Assembly: GCA_009786175.1 (NCBI GenBank)
Contig: WQTQ01000218.1
Location: 1 to 30,165, forward strand
Origin: Bacillota bacterium
GTDB taxonomy: Bacteria > Bacillota_A > Clostridia > Lachnospirales > WQUN01
Length of the DNA: 30,165 bases
Direction: 5' to 3'
Below, piece after piece: positions 1 through 8,093 of this stretch. The position numbers and the translations under genes were made by a program. The notes beneath the pieces were generated by a model. That model was not told the DNA's origin, did no database searches, and was given only the letters and a program-made list of their open reading frames with translations. How positions within the stretch are numbered: the first letter of the stretch is position 1; the number at the start of each line of letters is the position of its first letter.

Positions 1-44
1 GCCTTCATATATGAGAAATGTTAAAAAAGTGCTCCATGCGGCAT

Positions 45-123
45 AAGTTATCCACATCTTCAACGGATTCTCTTATTGCCTTGCTTTTCTATGCACATTT
101 TCTGGCCCACCTGTGGATAACTT
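45..123. other. Inverted pair of consensus DnaA boxes
   Basis: TTATCCACA lies at 48-56 and its exact complement TGTGGATAA at 112-120. With flanks they form a 12-bp perfect inverted repeat (AAGTTATCCACA at 45-56, TGTGGATAACTT at 112-123) with a 55-bp spacer. A third, imperfect match (AAGTTATCCCTA) is at 159-170. TTATCCACA is the established high-affinity DnaA box. The cluster sits just beyond the 3' end of the 545-residue gene. It could be part of an origin region, a DnaA-titration site, or chance; the rest lies outside the window. Confidence 0.45.
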
Positions 124-156
124 CTTCTTTTTCTGCTCTTTCTTTGGAATTTGGAA

Positions 157-1794
157 TCAAGTTATCCCTATTGGGTGTAGTTTTATTTTTATTGAATTAA
201 TTACATCATCTGCTAATCTGCATTTGCAATTCTTGAGCATAGTCAAAATGTCGCAAGCGTGCTGTTTGTTTTTATTTACCAACATTACAAAAAAAGCTGT
301 GATACGTTTAACATCATCTTCGGTTATTGTGTAATCAGAAACTTCAGTTAAGTATGCTCCTAAAAGGATGAACAACGGACGTTTTATATCATATCGTTCT
401 AACGACTTTGACGCCAATGGCAAAATATTTAGCAGCTGGTCTCGTTTGTCACAAGCGACAAGCGGCAGCAAAGGGTATTTATCTGAAACATCCATATAAC
501 ATTCTTTAAGCAGTATAAAATATATTTCAGCCCAAAACATTTTTGCCTGATACTTTGTGTGGCTTTTTTCAAGGCTATTCATTATTGAAGCAACCAATGT
601 TCGCGCTCTTTCAGAATAGATTAAAAACTGACTAATATACAAAATATCAAGTATAGAAAAAATATCACCGCCACGAGTAAGTAATCTGCTTACTCTATTC
701 CCTAGTACCTTTTTAAATTCGAATTCATGTAAATCGTCTTCATTTCTCAATTCTACATATGCATAAAAATAATACGCAGGCTTCCAATGCCATTCCTTAG
801 AAGATATCCACACCTTAACAATAGAAAGAATTCTATCGCTATAACTCGTGTCCTCGTATAGCTTAAGTACTATTACGCCAAGTAACCATGCGTTTCTTTC
901 ATTAATGCGTCCAAAAATATGGCGTTCACCTGAAGTGAAATCCATTTTTATTATGTTTACGAAGGCCGCCGATATTTGATATGCCTCGAAATTGGTTAGA
1001 TTTTCATATGTGTCACTTATGCTAAGGAGCCACTTTGAAATACAATTTCTTAACGAAGGAAATTGTTCCCATAAATTTTTTAAAGCTTTCTCTCGGCCTT
1101 CACCAAGTCCAACACATTTTTCTCCTAAATCATTTTCATAGAACTTACCATTTATTGTCTTTATCAAGCGGTTCGTAGAAAAATATGGGTCTTGGTTTAT
1201 CGCTATTTCTTTTCCTTTCTCATCAGTAATTTTTGGCATCTCGCGCATTAAACTAGCTTTTAAATTTCCTAAATCGTCTAGTTCTACATAGTCAAAAACT
1301 GAAAGAATAATTGCGAAAGCAAAGAGTTCTCCCGCTTTATATTGTTCTCCAAATTCTGCAAAATTTTCTGCATTCGTTAAATCATAAATCTTAGTTTCGG
1401 CATCTGTTTTAGCGGTATTAACCATGACTTCTCTTACCATCAAATGATGTGGGCCATAATAATTATGTATGTTCTGTATATTTTGCTGATTGCCTGAAAC
1501 ATTTGTAGTATTTTCAATAGAAGCCTTAGTCTGCTGCTTTTCTTTTGCAGCGTCTTCCTTGCTTGACCAGTTTTTATTTGTATCGCTTAACTTATCAATT
1601 ATCTGTTGTTGTACATTAACTATCTCAACGACTTTAGCATTAACATCACTTACTTTATTTTCTATATTATCAGCAGTTGTTTGCACATTGTCCACTTTTT
1701 CGTTTGTTTCATTTTGCAAGCTTACCATCGTAGGGTTTCTGTCGGTAACATCCAGTAATGCTTGCACATTTTTCATATCTCCTTCATATTTCAT
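157..1794 (-). CDS. Coiled-coil protein with helical C-terminal region, last gene of NusG/kinase operon
   Basis: I do not recognise the family. The start chosen is the ATG at 1794, preceded by AGGAGGGTGATGTAAAT. That ribosome binding site overlaps the last codons of the kinase gene, whose stop is only 8 nt upstream, so the two are probably translationally coupled. The product is about 545 residues. Residues ~15-90 are polar, rich in Asn, Lys, Glu and Val and look like a coiled coil; a short Asn/Gln-rich linker follows, ending in NIHNYYGPHH. The remaining ~420 residues look alpha-helical with Trp/Leu-rich segments, suggesting a repeat-type solenoid. There is no signal peptide and no clear membrane segment. 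Being last in the operon behind a kinase, it may be a kinase substrate or effector, but that is inference. Confidence 0.75.
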   Translation of the reverse strand: MKYEGDMKNVQALLDVTDRNPTMVSLQNETNEKVDNVQTTADNIENKVSDVNAKVVEIVNVQQQIIDKLSDTNKNWSSKEDAAKEKQQTKASIENTTNVSGNQQNIQNIHNYYGPHHLMVREVMVNTAKTDAETKIYDLTNAENFAEFGEQYKAGELFAFAIILSVFDYVELDDLGNLKASLMREMPKITDEKGKEIAINQDPYFSTNRLIKTINGKFYENDLGEKCVGLGEGREKALKNLWEQFPSLRNCISKWLLSISDTYENLTNFEAYQISAAFVNIIKMDFTSGERHIFGRINERNAWLLGVIVLKLYEDTSYSDRILSIVKVWISSKEWHWKPAYYFYAYVELRNEDDLHEFEFKKVLGNRVSRLLTRGGDIFSILDILYISQFLIYSERARTLVASIMNSLEKSHTKYQAKMFWAEIYFILLKECYMDVSDKYPLLPLVACDKRDQLLNILPLASKSLERYDIKRPLFILLGAYLTEVSDYTITEDDVKRITAFFVMLVNKNKQHACDILTMLKNCKCRLADDVINSIKIKLHPIGIT

Positions 1795-1801
1795 ATTTAC
1801 A

Positions 1802-2731
1802 TCACCCTCCTGTGATCCTGGCACGCTTACGTGGGTCTCTTTGCAATGTCTTTTCTAGAAAACACCGGATTCCCTCACGAGAAGGAATATCATGGATGCC
1901 ATTTAAAAAATCATGTTCACGCAACTTAATCTTCGTTAGCAAATCATCTGTTACTTTATTTCCAGTTATAGCCCAGTATAAAACCGCACCAATTGTAAAA
2001 ACATCCGTTGCCGTTGAAATATTTTTATACTGCGGGCGGTTGGTATTAGTTCCTTGTTCTGGTGCGCTCCACCCAGGGCTAAAGCTAATATTTGCATCAC
2101 CGCTCTGTGCTTCTTCAATTGACATAACTGTATCGAAATCAAATAACGCCACACGATTAGACAAAATTCCATTATTTGAAAACAGAAAGATGTTTGAGGG
2201 CTTAATATCAAGGTGAAGCAACTCTCTATCGTGAAGTTCTTTTACCGCTTCACAAAGTGAAGCTATAACCTGCGCAACCCCTTCTACCGTCAATTGCTTC
2301 TCAACTATGCTTAATGGAGTGCCAATTGCCGAATCGACAGCTGTATAAACCGTGTTATTTGCATATCCCACCCTTGACGGTGCAAGCGAATGGATACTGC
2401 CTTCACCATAAAATTGTACTTGTTTAACTGCTCCCTGTAAAAACTGCTGCATAAATTTGTCAAACTCATACTTGTTTGCCGGAGCCGGGACTAAATCCAA
2501 CAGATGGCGAGATATGGCTTCCTTCTCTGCCAATACCTTAGGGTAAAACTCTTTGATGATAGCTGGAATATGTGGCATTCCAATATGCTTTTCAAACTCC
2601 GTTGGTATACGTTTTGCGGTATATACAAGACAACTTGCCCCATCACTGCTCAAAAAACCAGTGACACAGTAATCATTGCCACCTATCGTGATTATTGTTC
2701 CGTGGTCAAGTCTCACCCGTACATCACCCAT
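1802..2731 (-). CDS. Hanks-type serine/threonine protein kinase
   Basis: A 309-residue soluble protein kinase. Visible motifs: a nucleotide-binding loop region at residues 25-40, the beta-3 lysine in AIIKE (K60), the catalytic loop HLDIKPSN (173-180, catalytic D175), the metal-binding DFD in place of DFG (198-200) and an APE motif (223-225). All catalytic residues appear present, so an active enzyme is expected. There is no transmembrane segment or PASTA repeat, unlike PrkC/Stk1, so it should be cytoplasmic. The ATG at 2731 is 10 nt after GGAGG and 6 nt after the stop of the upstream gene. It probably phosphorylates a partner encoded in the same operon; the target cannot be read from sequence. 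Confidence 0.9.
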   Translation of the reverse strand: MGDVRVRLDHGTIITIGGNDYCVTGFLSSDGASCLVYTAKRIPTEFEKHIGMPHIPAIIKEFYPKVLAEKEAISRHLLDLVPAPANKYEFDKFMQQFLQGAVKQVQFYGEGSIHSLAPSRVGYANNTVYTAVDSAIGTPLSIVEKQLTVEGVAQVIASLCEAVKELHDRELLHLDIKPSNIFLFSNNGILSNRVALFDFDTVMSIEEAQSGDANISFSPGWSAPEQGTNTNRPQYKNISTATDVFTIGAVLYWAITGNKVTDDLLTKIKLREHDFLNGIHDIPSREGIRCFLEKTLQRDPRKRARITGG

Positions 2732-2737
2732 TACCCA

Positions 2738-4129
2738 TCAATCCTCCGCCAATTGCGCCAATGCTTCATTAAATTGAGTAAGTGCGCTCATTTCATCATC
2801 TTCTCCTGAATTAATATCCAGCAAACGGACACAACTTAAAATATGCCAATCAAAGGGGTTGGCGTAATAAAGGTAGCCATAACCACAGTTTTCTAATGCA
2901 TTGTTTAGACTTTCGTAAAAGTCGCTAAAAAATTCCTCCGGCGATTCGTCTGTTGTTGTTATGTCATAGAGATACCGCTCCCATCGTAAAACATATTGCG
3001 CAAAGAAAAGGAATACAAACACATTCCGTGCGGAACAAAGCTCTTTTTCCGTAGCACTTTGCGGTCGGCTGTCCTTCATAAATGTTATTAATCTATCTAC
3101 AGTTGGTAATGCCATAACTAACTCTTGAACATGGTCGCAAACCTCTGTAATAGGCCTTGTAGGCCTTATTTCATGGTCTTCTGTTCCAAATATGAGTTTA
3201 TTTCTTTTGGACAATTCATTCCAAACAAAACTGTAACTCAATTCATATTGCCCATCAAACTTGATTGGCTCAATGTTGTTGCCATCCACTTTTTTATAAG
3301 TACCTTCTTTGGACAACGACTCTATGGAGTATGTTGTATATATTTTTCCGTCTTTAACTTGCTCTCTTTGTATCGTGTCCGATAAACCGATGTCAACCGG
3401 CCTATCCTTTTTTAATTGCTCTTTTACTGCTGTGTATTGGGCTACAATTCCATCATGGGCTGAAATGCTGTAATCTAAAAAATACTTAGAAAGCGAAAAC
3501 AACTTATCCTCAAAATCAGATTCGCTCATACCTTTCAAATTCTTGAATGTATCAATAATTGTTTGAGTGCTTTCTGTGTAGTCAGATATTCCTTTTTTTA
3601 TACGGTTAAGGACAATCTTCTTATATTCATTAACATCGGAATAACGCAGATTAGCTTTAAACCTATCTATAAATACCCTAGCGTCTCTATAAGATTTTTC
3701 ATTTGCCAAACAGTAGCAACAAATAACATCTATCGCATTACGATAACAAAAGCCATTTAGTCGACAAACTTTCCAAAGAAAGTGCCCTGCTTGTTCTTCG
3801 TTCAATTTAAATGCAAAACATAGTCTGACGGCCCAACCGATTTTTGGACGTTTATTACCATTAAACCATTCGTGAACTTTTATATCGAAATTTTGCATCT
3901 CCGAAGCTGTAAATCCATACTCACGAACAACTGCTTTGAAGGTAGAAATCGCCTCACTTTCATCACATTGGAAATCCAAATTTTCTAACAAGTCACGTTT
4001 CAAGCCTTCGCCAACGGTCATGAAATTTAGAGGGTTTTTAAGAAATTCCAGCATCTCATCATAGGTGAGGCGTTCTTCAAACCCATTATACGCACGTTGC
4101 GTAATGTCACCAATGTATTTTGGTCTCAT
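2738..4129 (-). CDS. Unknown 463-residue protein with HTH-like segment
   Basis: I do not recognise the full-length family. Residues ~66-125 resemble an XRE-like helix-turn-helix: a segment containing VHEWFNGNKRPK followed by AVRLCFAFKLNEEQAGHFL, the layout of small DNA-binding domains in which an xxWFNGxxxP turn precedes a recognition helix. Residues ~125-160 are Cys-rich and helical (VICCYCLANEKSY). The remainder is mixed helical, with acidic ends and no membrane segment. The ATG at 4129 has AGGGTGAAAAAAC in front and overlaps the 3' end of the NusG-like gene by 23 nt, indicating coupled translation. It could be a regulator or a protein-protein adaptor upstream of the kinase; this is inference from layout. 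Confidence 0.75.
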   Translation of the reverse strand: MRPKYIGDITQRAYNGFEERLTYDEMLEFLKNPLNFMTVGEGLKRDLLENLDFQCDESEAISTFKAVVREYGFTASEMQNFDIKVHEWFNGNKRPKIGWAVRLCFAFKLNEEQAGHFLWKVCRLNGFCYRNAIDVICCYCLANEKSYRDARVFIDRFKANLRYSDVNEYKKIVLNRIKKGISDYTESTQTIIDTFKNLKGMSESDFEDKLFSLSKYFLDYSISAHDGIVAQYTAVKEQLKKDRPVDIGLSDTIQREQVKDGKIYTTYSIESLSKEGTYKKVDGNNIEPIKFDGQYELSYSFVWNELSKRNKLIFGTEDHEIRPTRPITEVCDHVQELVMALPTVDRLITFMKDSRPQSATEKELCSARNVFVFLFFAQYVLRWERYLYDITTTDESPEEFFSDFYESLNNALENCGYGYLYYANPFDWHILSCVRLLDINSGEDDEMSALTQFNEALAQLAED

Positions 4130-4739
4130 GTTTTTTCACCCTTTGCATATTTTCCGGTATCAGAAATTCTAACGCGACTTCATATCTTAATAGCTTTTGC
4201 AAAATGTTCATCTCAAGCAGCACACTTTTATTGCGACGGTCAACCTTCACGACTCTACCGCCATTTGATTCAAGCGAATTTTCTTTAATTACTACTTTGT
4301 TGTCATCGGAAATTTCTGCTTTTATAGCCGAAACGTGAAAATCCTCGTCAAGGACAGCATTAAACAAAATTTTATCTTCATCAGTCATAGCTGTTGCTCC
4401 GCGTGTTCCATCATAGGAAAGCAACCTAAAAATGACCGTCTCGTTGACCATCAACATTTCGACCATTTTTTTACAATCACTTGCACTTTCATATGTCGCA
4501 ATAAAAACATAGCCGTTAAGCCACGGAACCTTTCGCACCGTAGTCACACCTTTATGCTGGTGGCAATAATCTCTTGTTGGCACAAATACAAAATAATTTC
4601 CGGCACTTTTAAAATCACACAAGGTTTGTAGGCTTTTGGCCACTTGTCTTTCCTTATATGTTTCCACAAAAAGAGCAAACCAGTTTATGTCACTTGTAGA
4701 CCATTTAGATAACGTCTGCTTTTCTTTTTTATTTAACAC
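4107..4739 (-). CDS. NusG-like specialised transcription antiterminator (LoaP/UpxY/RfaH type)
   Basis: A 210-residue NusG paralogue. The N-terminal NGN domain starts at residue ~19 (NWFALFVETYKERQVAK) and includes VPWLNGYVFIATY (71-83), matching the NusG/RfaH pattern of an initial WY/WF strand and a later PGYVFI-type strand. The C-terminal KOW-like domain is at ~150-195 (GGRVVKVDRRNKSVLLEM). The start is GTG at 4739, preceded by GAGGG with a 6-nt spacer. Such paralogues bind RNA polymerase at specific leaders and suppress termination in the operon they serve (established for RfaH and LoaP). Being the first gene of its operon, behind a structured leader, it probably controls its own three downstream genes. 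It is not the housekeeping NusG, which sits in the secE-rplK region. Confidence 0.85.
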   Translation of the reverse strand: MLNKKEKQTLSKWSTSDINWFALFVETYKERQVAKSLQTLCDFKSAGNYFVFVPTRDYCHQHKGVTTVRKVPWLNGYVFIATYESASDCKKMVEMLMVNETVIFRLLSYDGTRGATAMTDEDKILFNAVLDEDFHVSAIKAEISDDNKVVIKENSLESNGGRVVKVDRRNKSVLLEMNILQKLLRYEVALEFLIPENMQRVKKHETKIHW

Positions 4740-4925
4740 TGTCAGCCCTCATTTAAGCATAGCTACGCCATAGACACATTCCCGTCAAGTTCACGGTGTG
4801 CCGAGCCAAGCACTGGGTCCGCATTCTCTATGCGTGAAGCAGGATGGTAAGCCTTAGCCCCATTATTCCAACACATACCATTCGAATATTAGCAACAATA
4901 CACCTTGAGTGTCTCAAAAAAATAC
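4740..4925 (-). promoter_or_regulatory. Structured 5' leader of the NusG/kinase operon
   Basis: About 186 nt between the predicted transcription start and the GTG of the NusG-like gene. On the transcript strand it can form several small hairpins: UUGAG-ACA-CUCAA (4905-4917) close to the 5' end, CGCAU-AGAGA-AUGCG (4820-4834), GUGC...GCAC (4798-4813) and AUGGC-GUA-GCUAU (4759-4771) just upstream of the ribosome binding site. LoaP-type antiterminators are known to recognise an RNA hairpin in the leader of their target operon. A role for one of these hairpins in that way is inference. Confidence 0.45.
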
Positions 4926-4931
4926 GAAAGC

Positions 4932-4960
4932 ACATTATCACATTTGATTAGTAAAATCAA
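4932..4960 (-). promoter_or_regulatory. Sigma-A-type promoter of the NusG/kinase operon
   Basis: On the minus strand: -35 TTGATT (4955-4960), a 17-nt spacer, and -10 TAATGT (4932-4937) with an upstream TGA giving an extended -10. Transcription would start near 4925. Confidence 0.65.
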
Positions 4961-5274
4961 CTCCATTTTTTGAATTTCCAGTTTTTGCAATTTATTTGCA
5001 TATGATGGCATTGTCCTAGTTAACTTTATTGACAAATGAAGTCGTGCAACTATTTCTAACCATTCCAGTAATCGAAAGCTATGATGTTAATACTAAATAT
5101 CCATATCCATTTAGATTACATACCCCATTATATTCTTATAGTAGAGAATGAATTGCCAGTTATGGCTTAAGATGTGAAAACACCATGCAATATATTACGC
5201 CCACAAAGTAGGAGTTTGTAAACGTTGTAGCGGTTGATTCGTCTCAGTAATAGTTACATTCAATACGTCAGGAG
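4961..5274. other. Intergenic, AT-rich, no gene seen
   Basis: No open frame with a credible start and ribosome binding site was found on either strand. A weak plus-strand promoter-like pair, TTGTAG (5225-5230) and TAATAG (5248-5253) with a 17-nt spacer, lies ahead of the small hydrophobic ORF that follows. Confidence 0.4.
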
Positions 5275-5433
5275 GTGATTATCATAGAACTCTATGAATT
5301 TTTAACATTAATAATATCTTTAGTCTCTTTGTACATTGCGTCTCGTAAATGTACCTGCAGAAAAAACGAGCGCGACAACAATGGAAAATGCCGCCCCCAG
5401 CCAGGAAAACGGCGCAAACATCAAAAAAGATAA
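5275..5433 (+). CDS. Putative small holin-like toxin (type I toxin candidate)
   Basis: A short frame of 49-52 residues behind CAGGAGGTGATT. The start is uncertain: GTG at 5275 overlaps the ribosome binding site, and ATT/ATC/ATA codons follow in frame. The product begins with one hydrophobic helix (ELYEFLTLIISLVSLYIA) and ends in a strongly basic tail containing three Cys. An acidic YExLTLxISxxxL start followed by a single helix and a positive tail is the pattern of the Bacillota 'putative holin-like toxin' family (TxpA-like, often untranslated until an antisense RNA is lost). A perfect minus-strand -10 TATAAT at 5502-5507 could start an antisense RNA overlapping its 3' end. If real, it is a membrane-acting peptide. 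Moderate confidence, from pattern alone. Confidence 0.5.
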   Translation: MIIIELYEFLTLIISLVSLYIASRKCTCRKNERDNNGKCRPQPGKRRKHQKR

Positions 5434-5468
5434 AATTTCGTGAACAACTACTAAAGTACGGATTATTC

Positions 5469-5499
5469 ACACAGACGACGTTACCAGCGTGGTCTGTGT
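5469..5499. terminator. Hairpin 3' of the holin-like toxin
   Basis: ACACAGAC (5469-5476) pairs with GTCTGTGT (5492-5499), with an inner ACG/CGT after one mismatch. On the plus strand it is followed by TTATTAT, a weak U-rich tail. It lies 35 nt beyond the toxin stop and at the 5' end of the possible antisense RNA. Confidence 0.5.
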
Positions 5500-5587
5500 T
5501 TATTATACATCAAATTTGCGTAATTACATACTTTTGATAAAAACACATTTTGCAGATGACCGAGTCGGTCGTCCCTACATAATTTCT

Positions 5588-7732
5588 TCACCACTGCGTC
5601 ACCACCGCGTCATAACTATCCACAGCCCTTTTATGATGCACCACTTGTGACTGCACAGCCCCCTTTCTCCTGTGTCTTGGCTTACGATACGTTCCGTTGG
5701 GGTTTGCCACCCTGCGTTTAACATTATCGCTTAGAGAAATTTCCATCAGTGCTATTAATTCCTGTTGTAATTCCGGGTCATCTATTGGGAACGCCAACTC
5801 TATACGGCGGTTGAGGTTGCGGCCCATCCAATCCGCACTGGAAAGAAACACTTTTGGCTGTCCGGCATTTTCGAATATAAAAATACGGCTATGTTCCAGG
5901 TAGCGGCCAACGATGCTGCTAACTTCAATATTGTCGCTAATACCGGGGATGCCCGGCCGCAGGCAGCATATGCCCCGCACAAGCAAGCGGATTTTAACCC
6001 CGGCTTGGGAAGCTTTGTACAATAGCTGAATCATTGCCACATCGGAAAGGGAATTCATTTTTGCAGTGATGGCGGCGGGCTTGCCTTCCAGCGCGTTTTG
6101 CGTTTCCTGCCAGATTAACTGTTCGAAAGAACTGCGCAGGGTTGCAGGAGCAACAGCAAATTTATGCCAGTCGGTGATTTTCGCGTAACCCATAAGCATG
6201 ATAAACAGGGCGGACGCGTCTTGACCAAAGATTTCATTGCTGGTAAACAGGCCAAAATCTGTGTAAATTTTAGCGGTGGCTTCATTGTAATTGCCCGTAC
6301 CAAGGTGCATGTAGCGGCGTATAACGTCGTTTCCCTCCCGCCGTATAACAAGGCAAATTTTGCAATGAGTTTTCAGCCCCGTTAGGCCGTACACAACATG
6401 AACGCCGGATTTTTCCAATAATTTTGCCCAGTTAACGTTATTTTCCTCGTCGAAGCGGGCCTTTAGTTCAACCAAAACCGAAACTTGCTTGCCATTTTCT
6501 GCCGCTTGTATAAGCGCGTTTATTATTGGTGATTGGCCGCTAACCCGGTACAATGTTTGTTTAATTGCCAGTACGTTTGGGTCTTCGGCGGCTTCCCGTA
6601 CAAACCGTTCCACACAGTCGAAGGACATATACGGGTGATGCACCAGCACATCGCCTTTGCGGATTACGTCAAACATGCTTTCTTGGTTTACAAACGCCGA
6701 TGACGGGCGAATTGGCGCGGGTTCGTATTGTAAATCAGCAAATTCTTGGAATGTGGAAAAGCCCATCCAGGCGGTAAAATCTAACGGGCCGCTTACTTCG
6801 TAAACTTTGTCATGTGTAAGCCCCAATGCTTTTTCCAGCAGTCTCATAGCCGGCTTGCTTATTCCTTTTGTCATTTCCACCCGCACAGGGTTACCCCAAC
6901 GTCTGTCCTTTATCGAGCGGGTTACTTCGTCCAGTAAATCATCTATCTCTTCTTCGTCAATTTCCAAATCCGAATTGCGGGTAACGCGCAGCAGTGCCGT
7001 GCGCGTTACTGTATGCCCCATAAACAACATCCCGATATGCTGCAACAGGATGTTTTCCAGCAAAATATAGTGGTGCGCCCCTTCGTCATCTGTTGGCACT
7101 GGGACAATACGCGGCACTACCGATGGCACCTGTACCACAGCATACTTTGGGCCTTTTGTGGTTTTTTCTACTATACGCCAGCGCAGCTCTTCTGTATCCC
7201 ATTCCACCGTGCGGATGGTGGTTGTCTCTTTGTCCGGCGCAAGTTCTACAAAAATATTTATTGTTCGATTATTTAACGTGGGAAACGGGCGGCTTTGGTC
7301 TATTGCCATTGGCGTTAACACCTGAAACAAAACCCTGTTGAAATAAGCATCCACTTGCCGCCGCTGTGTGGAGTTAAGCTGGGCGTAAGTAAGAAAGCGA
7401 ATATTTTCCTTCTCCATTGCCGGGATAAGGCTGCGGGTAAAGCATGAATACTGCTTTTGCACCATTTCGTGTACCCGTGTAGAAATTGCCGCAAGCTGCT
7501 CTTTAGGTGTCATACCGGAGGCATCCGGAGTGTTGCTCTCGTTTCGCAAAATAGACGAAACCCGTACCATAAAAAATTCGTCCAAGTTAGAAGCAGAAAT
7601 TGCTAAAAATTTTAACCGCTCCATTATGGGATTAGTTTTGTCCTGGGCTTCTTCCAATACACGTTCGTTAAACTCCAGCCAGCTTAATTCGCGGTTGATA
7701 TACAAAGTAGGGTCTGTAATGGGAATGTTCAT
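5588..7732 (-). CDS. ppk1: Polyphosphate kinase 1
   Basis: Transfers the terminal phosphate of ATP to a growing polyphosphate chain, reversibly. The 714-residue product is close to the usual ~690-residue length. It starts with the N-terminal PPK domain (YINRELSWLEFNERVLEEA, then LDEFFMVRV) and contains the catalytic histidine motif HLGTGNYNE of the phospholipase-D-like core and the second conserved histidine in RYLEHSRIFIFEN. The start chosen is ATG at 7732, behind ACGAGGAGCAGACCA; upstream codons in frame have no ribosome binding site. It appears to be a single-gene unit: the gene before it on this strand (XRE) is separated by 130 nt containing a palindromic repeat. No ppx gene is adjacent. 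Confidence 0.97.
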   Translation of the reverse strand: MNIPITDPTLYINRELSWLEFNERVLEEAQDKTNPIMERLKFLAISASNLDEFFMVRVSSILRNESNTPDASGMTPKEQLAAISTRVHEMVQKQYSCFTRSLIPAMEKENIRFLTYAQLNSTQRRQVDAYFNRVLFQVLTPMAIDQSRPFPTLNNRTINIFVELAPDKETTTIRTVEWDTEELRWRIVEKTTKGPKYAVVQVPSVVPRIVPVPTDDEGAHHYILLENILLQHIGMLFMGHTVTRTALLRVTRNSDLEIDEEEIDDLLDEVTRSIKDRRWGNPVRVEMTKGISKPAMRLLEKALGLTHDKVYEVSGPLDFTAWMGFSTFQEFADLQYEPAPIRPSSAFVNQESMFDVIRKGDVLVHHPYMSFDCVERFVREAAEDPNVLAIKQTLYRVSGQSPIINALIQAAENGKQVSVLVELKARFDEENNVNWAKLLEKSGVHVVYGLTGLKTHCKICLVIRREGNDVIRRYMHLGTGNYNEATAKIYTDFGLFTSNEIFGQDASALFIMLMGYAKITDWHKFAVAPATLRSSFEQLIWQETQNALEGKPAAITAKMNSLSDVAMIQLLYKASQAGVKIRLLVRGICCLRPGIPGISDNIEVSSIVGRYLEHSRIFIFENAGQPKVFLSSADWMGRNLNRRIELAFPIDDPELQQELIALMEISLSDNVKRRVANPNGTYRKPRHRRKGAVQSQVVHHKRAVDSYDAVVTQW

Positions 7733-7813
7733 TGGTCTGCTCCTCGTATTATTTGTATGTAAATTGTACTGCTTGAACAGAATAACAAATGTACGGCAGA
7801 ATGGCAACTGTAA

Positions 7814-7853
7814 TACCCCCTGATATCACGTTCCCAATATGATATCAGGGGTA
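7814..7853. repeat. Palindromic repeat, TACCCCCTGATATCA family, copy 1
   Basis: TACCCCCTGATATCA (7814-7828) and TGATATCAGGGGTA (7840-7853) flank a short loop. It lies 11 nt beyond the stop of the XRE gene. Neither strand has a following U-run, so it resembles an intergenic REP-type hairpin more than a classical terminator. Related copies are at 17373-17408 and 28303-28344. Confidence 0.85.
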
Positions 7854-7864
7854 GATTTAACTCG

Positions 7865-8080
7865 TTAATTTTTGGGTTCCCTCCGGTACTCCAAAATATC
7901 CCCGGGTTGACAGTCCAGCACGTCGCATATGGCTTCCAATGTTGAAAAACGTACAGCACTGATTTTACCCGTTTTTATGTTTGACAAATTTACATTGGAA
8001 ATCCCCACTTTTTCTGCAAGAGTATTAAGAGACATTTTTCTGTCGGCCATTACCCTGTCCAGGCGCAAAATTATAGGCAT
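7865..8080 (-). CDS. Small XRE-family transcriptional regulator (YozG-like)
   Basis: A 71-residue Cro/C1-type helix-turn-helix protein made of little more than the DNA-binding domain. Visible helices: SLNTLAEKVGISNVNLSNIKTG, then STLEAICDVLDCQPGDILEY, the typical YozG ending. The start is ATG at 8080 behind AAAGGGGAAGATCGT; a longer in-frame start at 8146 would run back across the upstream gene and has no better site. It follows the DUF2975 gene by 13 nt, a pairing common in Bacillota. A 19-bp palindrome at 8739-8757 near the operon promoter is a reasonable operator candidate. Confidence 0.93.
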   Translation of the reverse strand: MPIILRLDRVMADRKMSLNTLAEKVGISNVNLSNIKTGKISAVRFSTLEAICDVLDCQPGDILEYRREPKN

Positions 8081-8093
8081 ACGATCTTCCCCT

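Noticed and set aside
4107..4739. Housekeeping NusG
   Set aside because: No secE or ribosomal protein genes nearby, divergent NGN/KOW sequence and operon position fit a specialised paralogue.
5560..5578. GACCGA-G-TCGGTC hairpin as ppk1 terminator
   Set aside because: The stem is short, the loop is minimal and no U-run follows closely; not enough to call.
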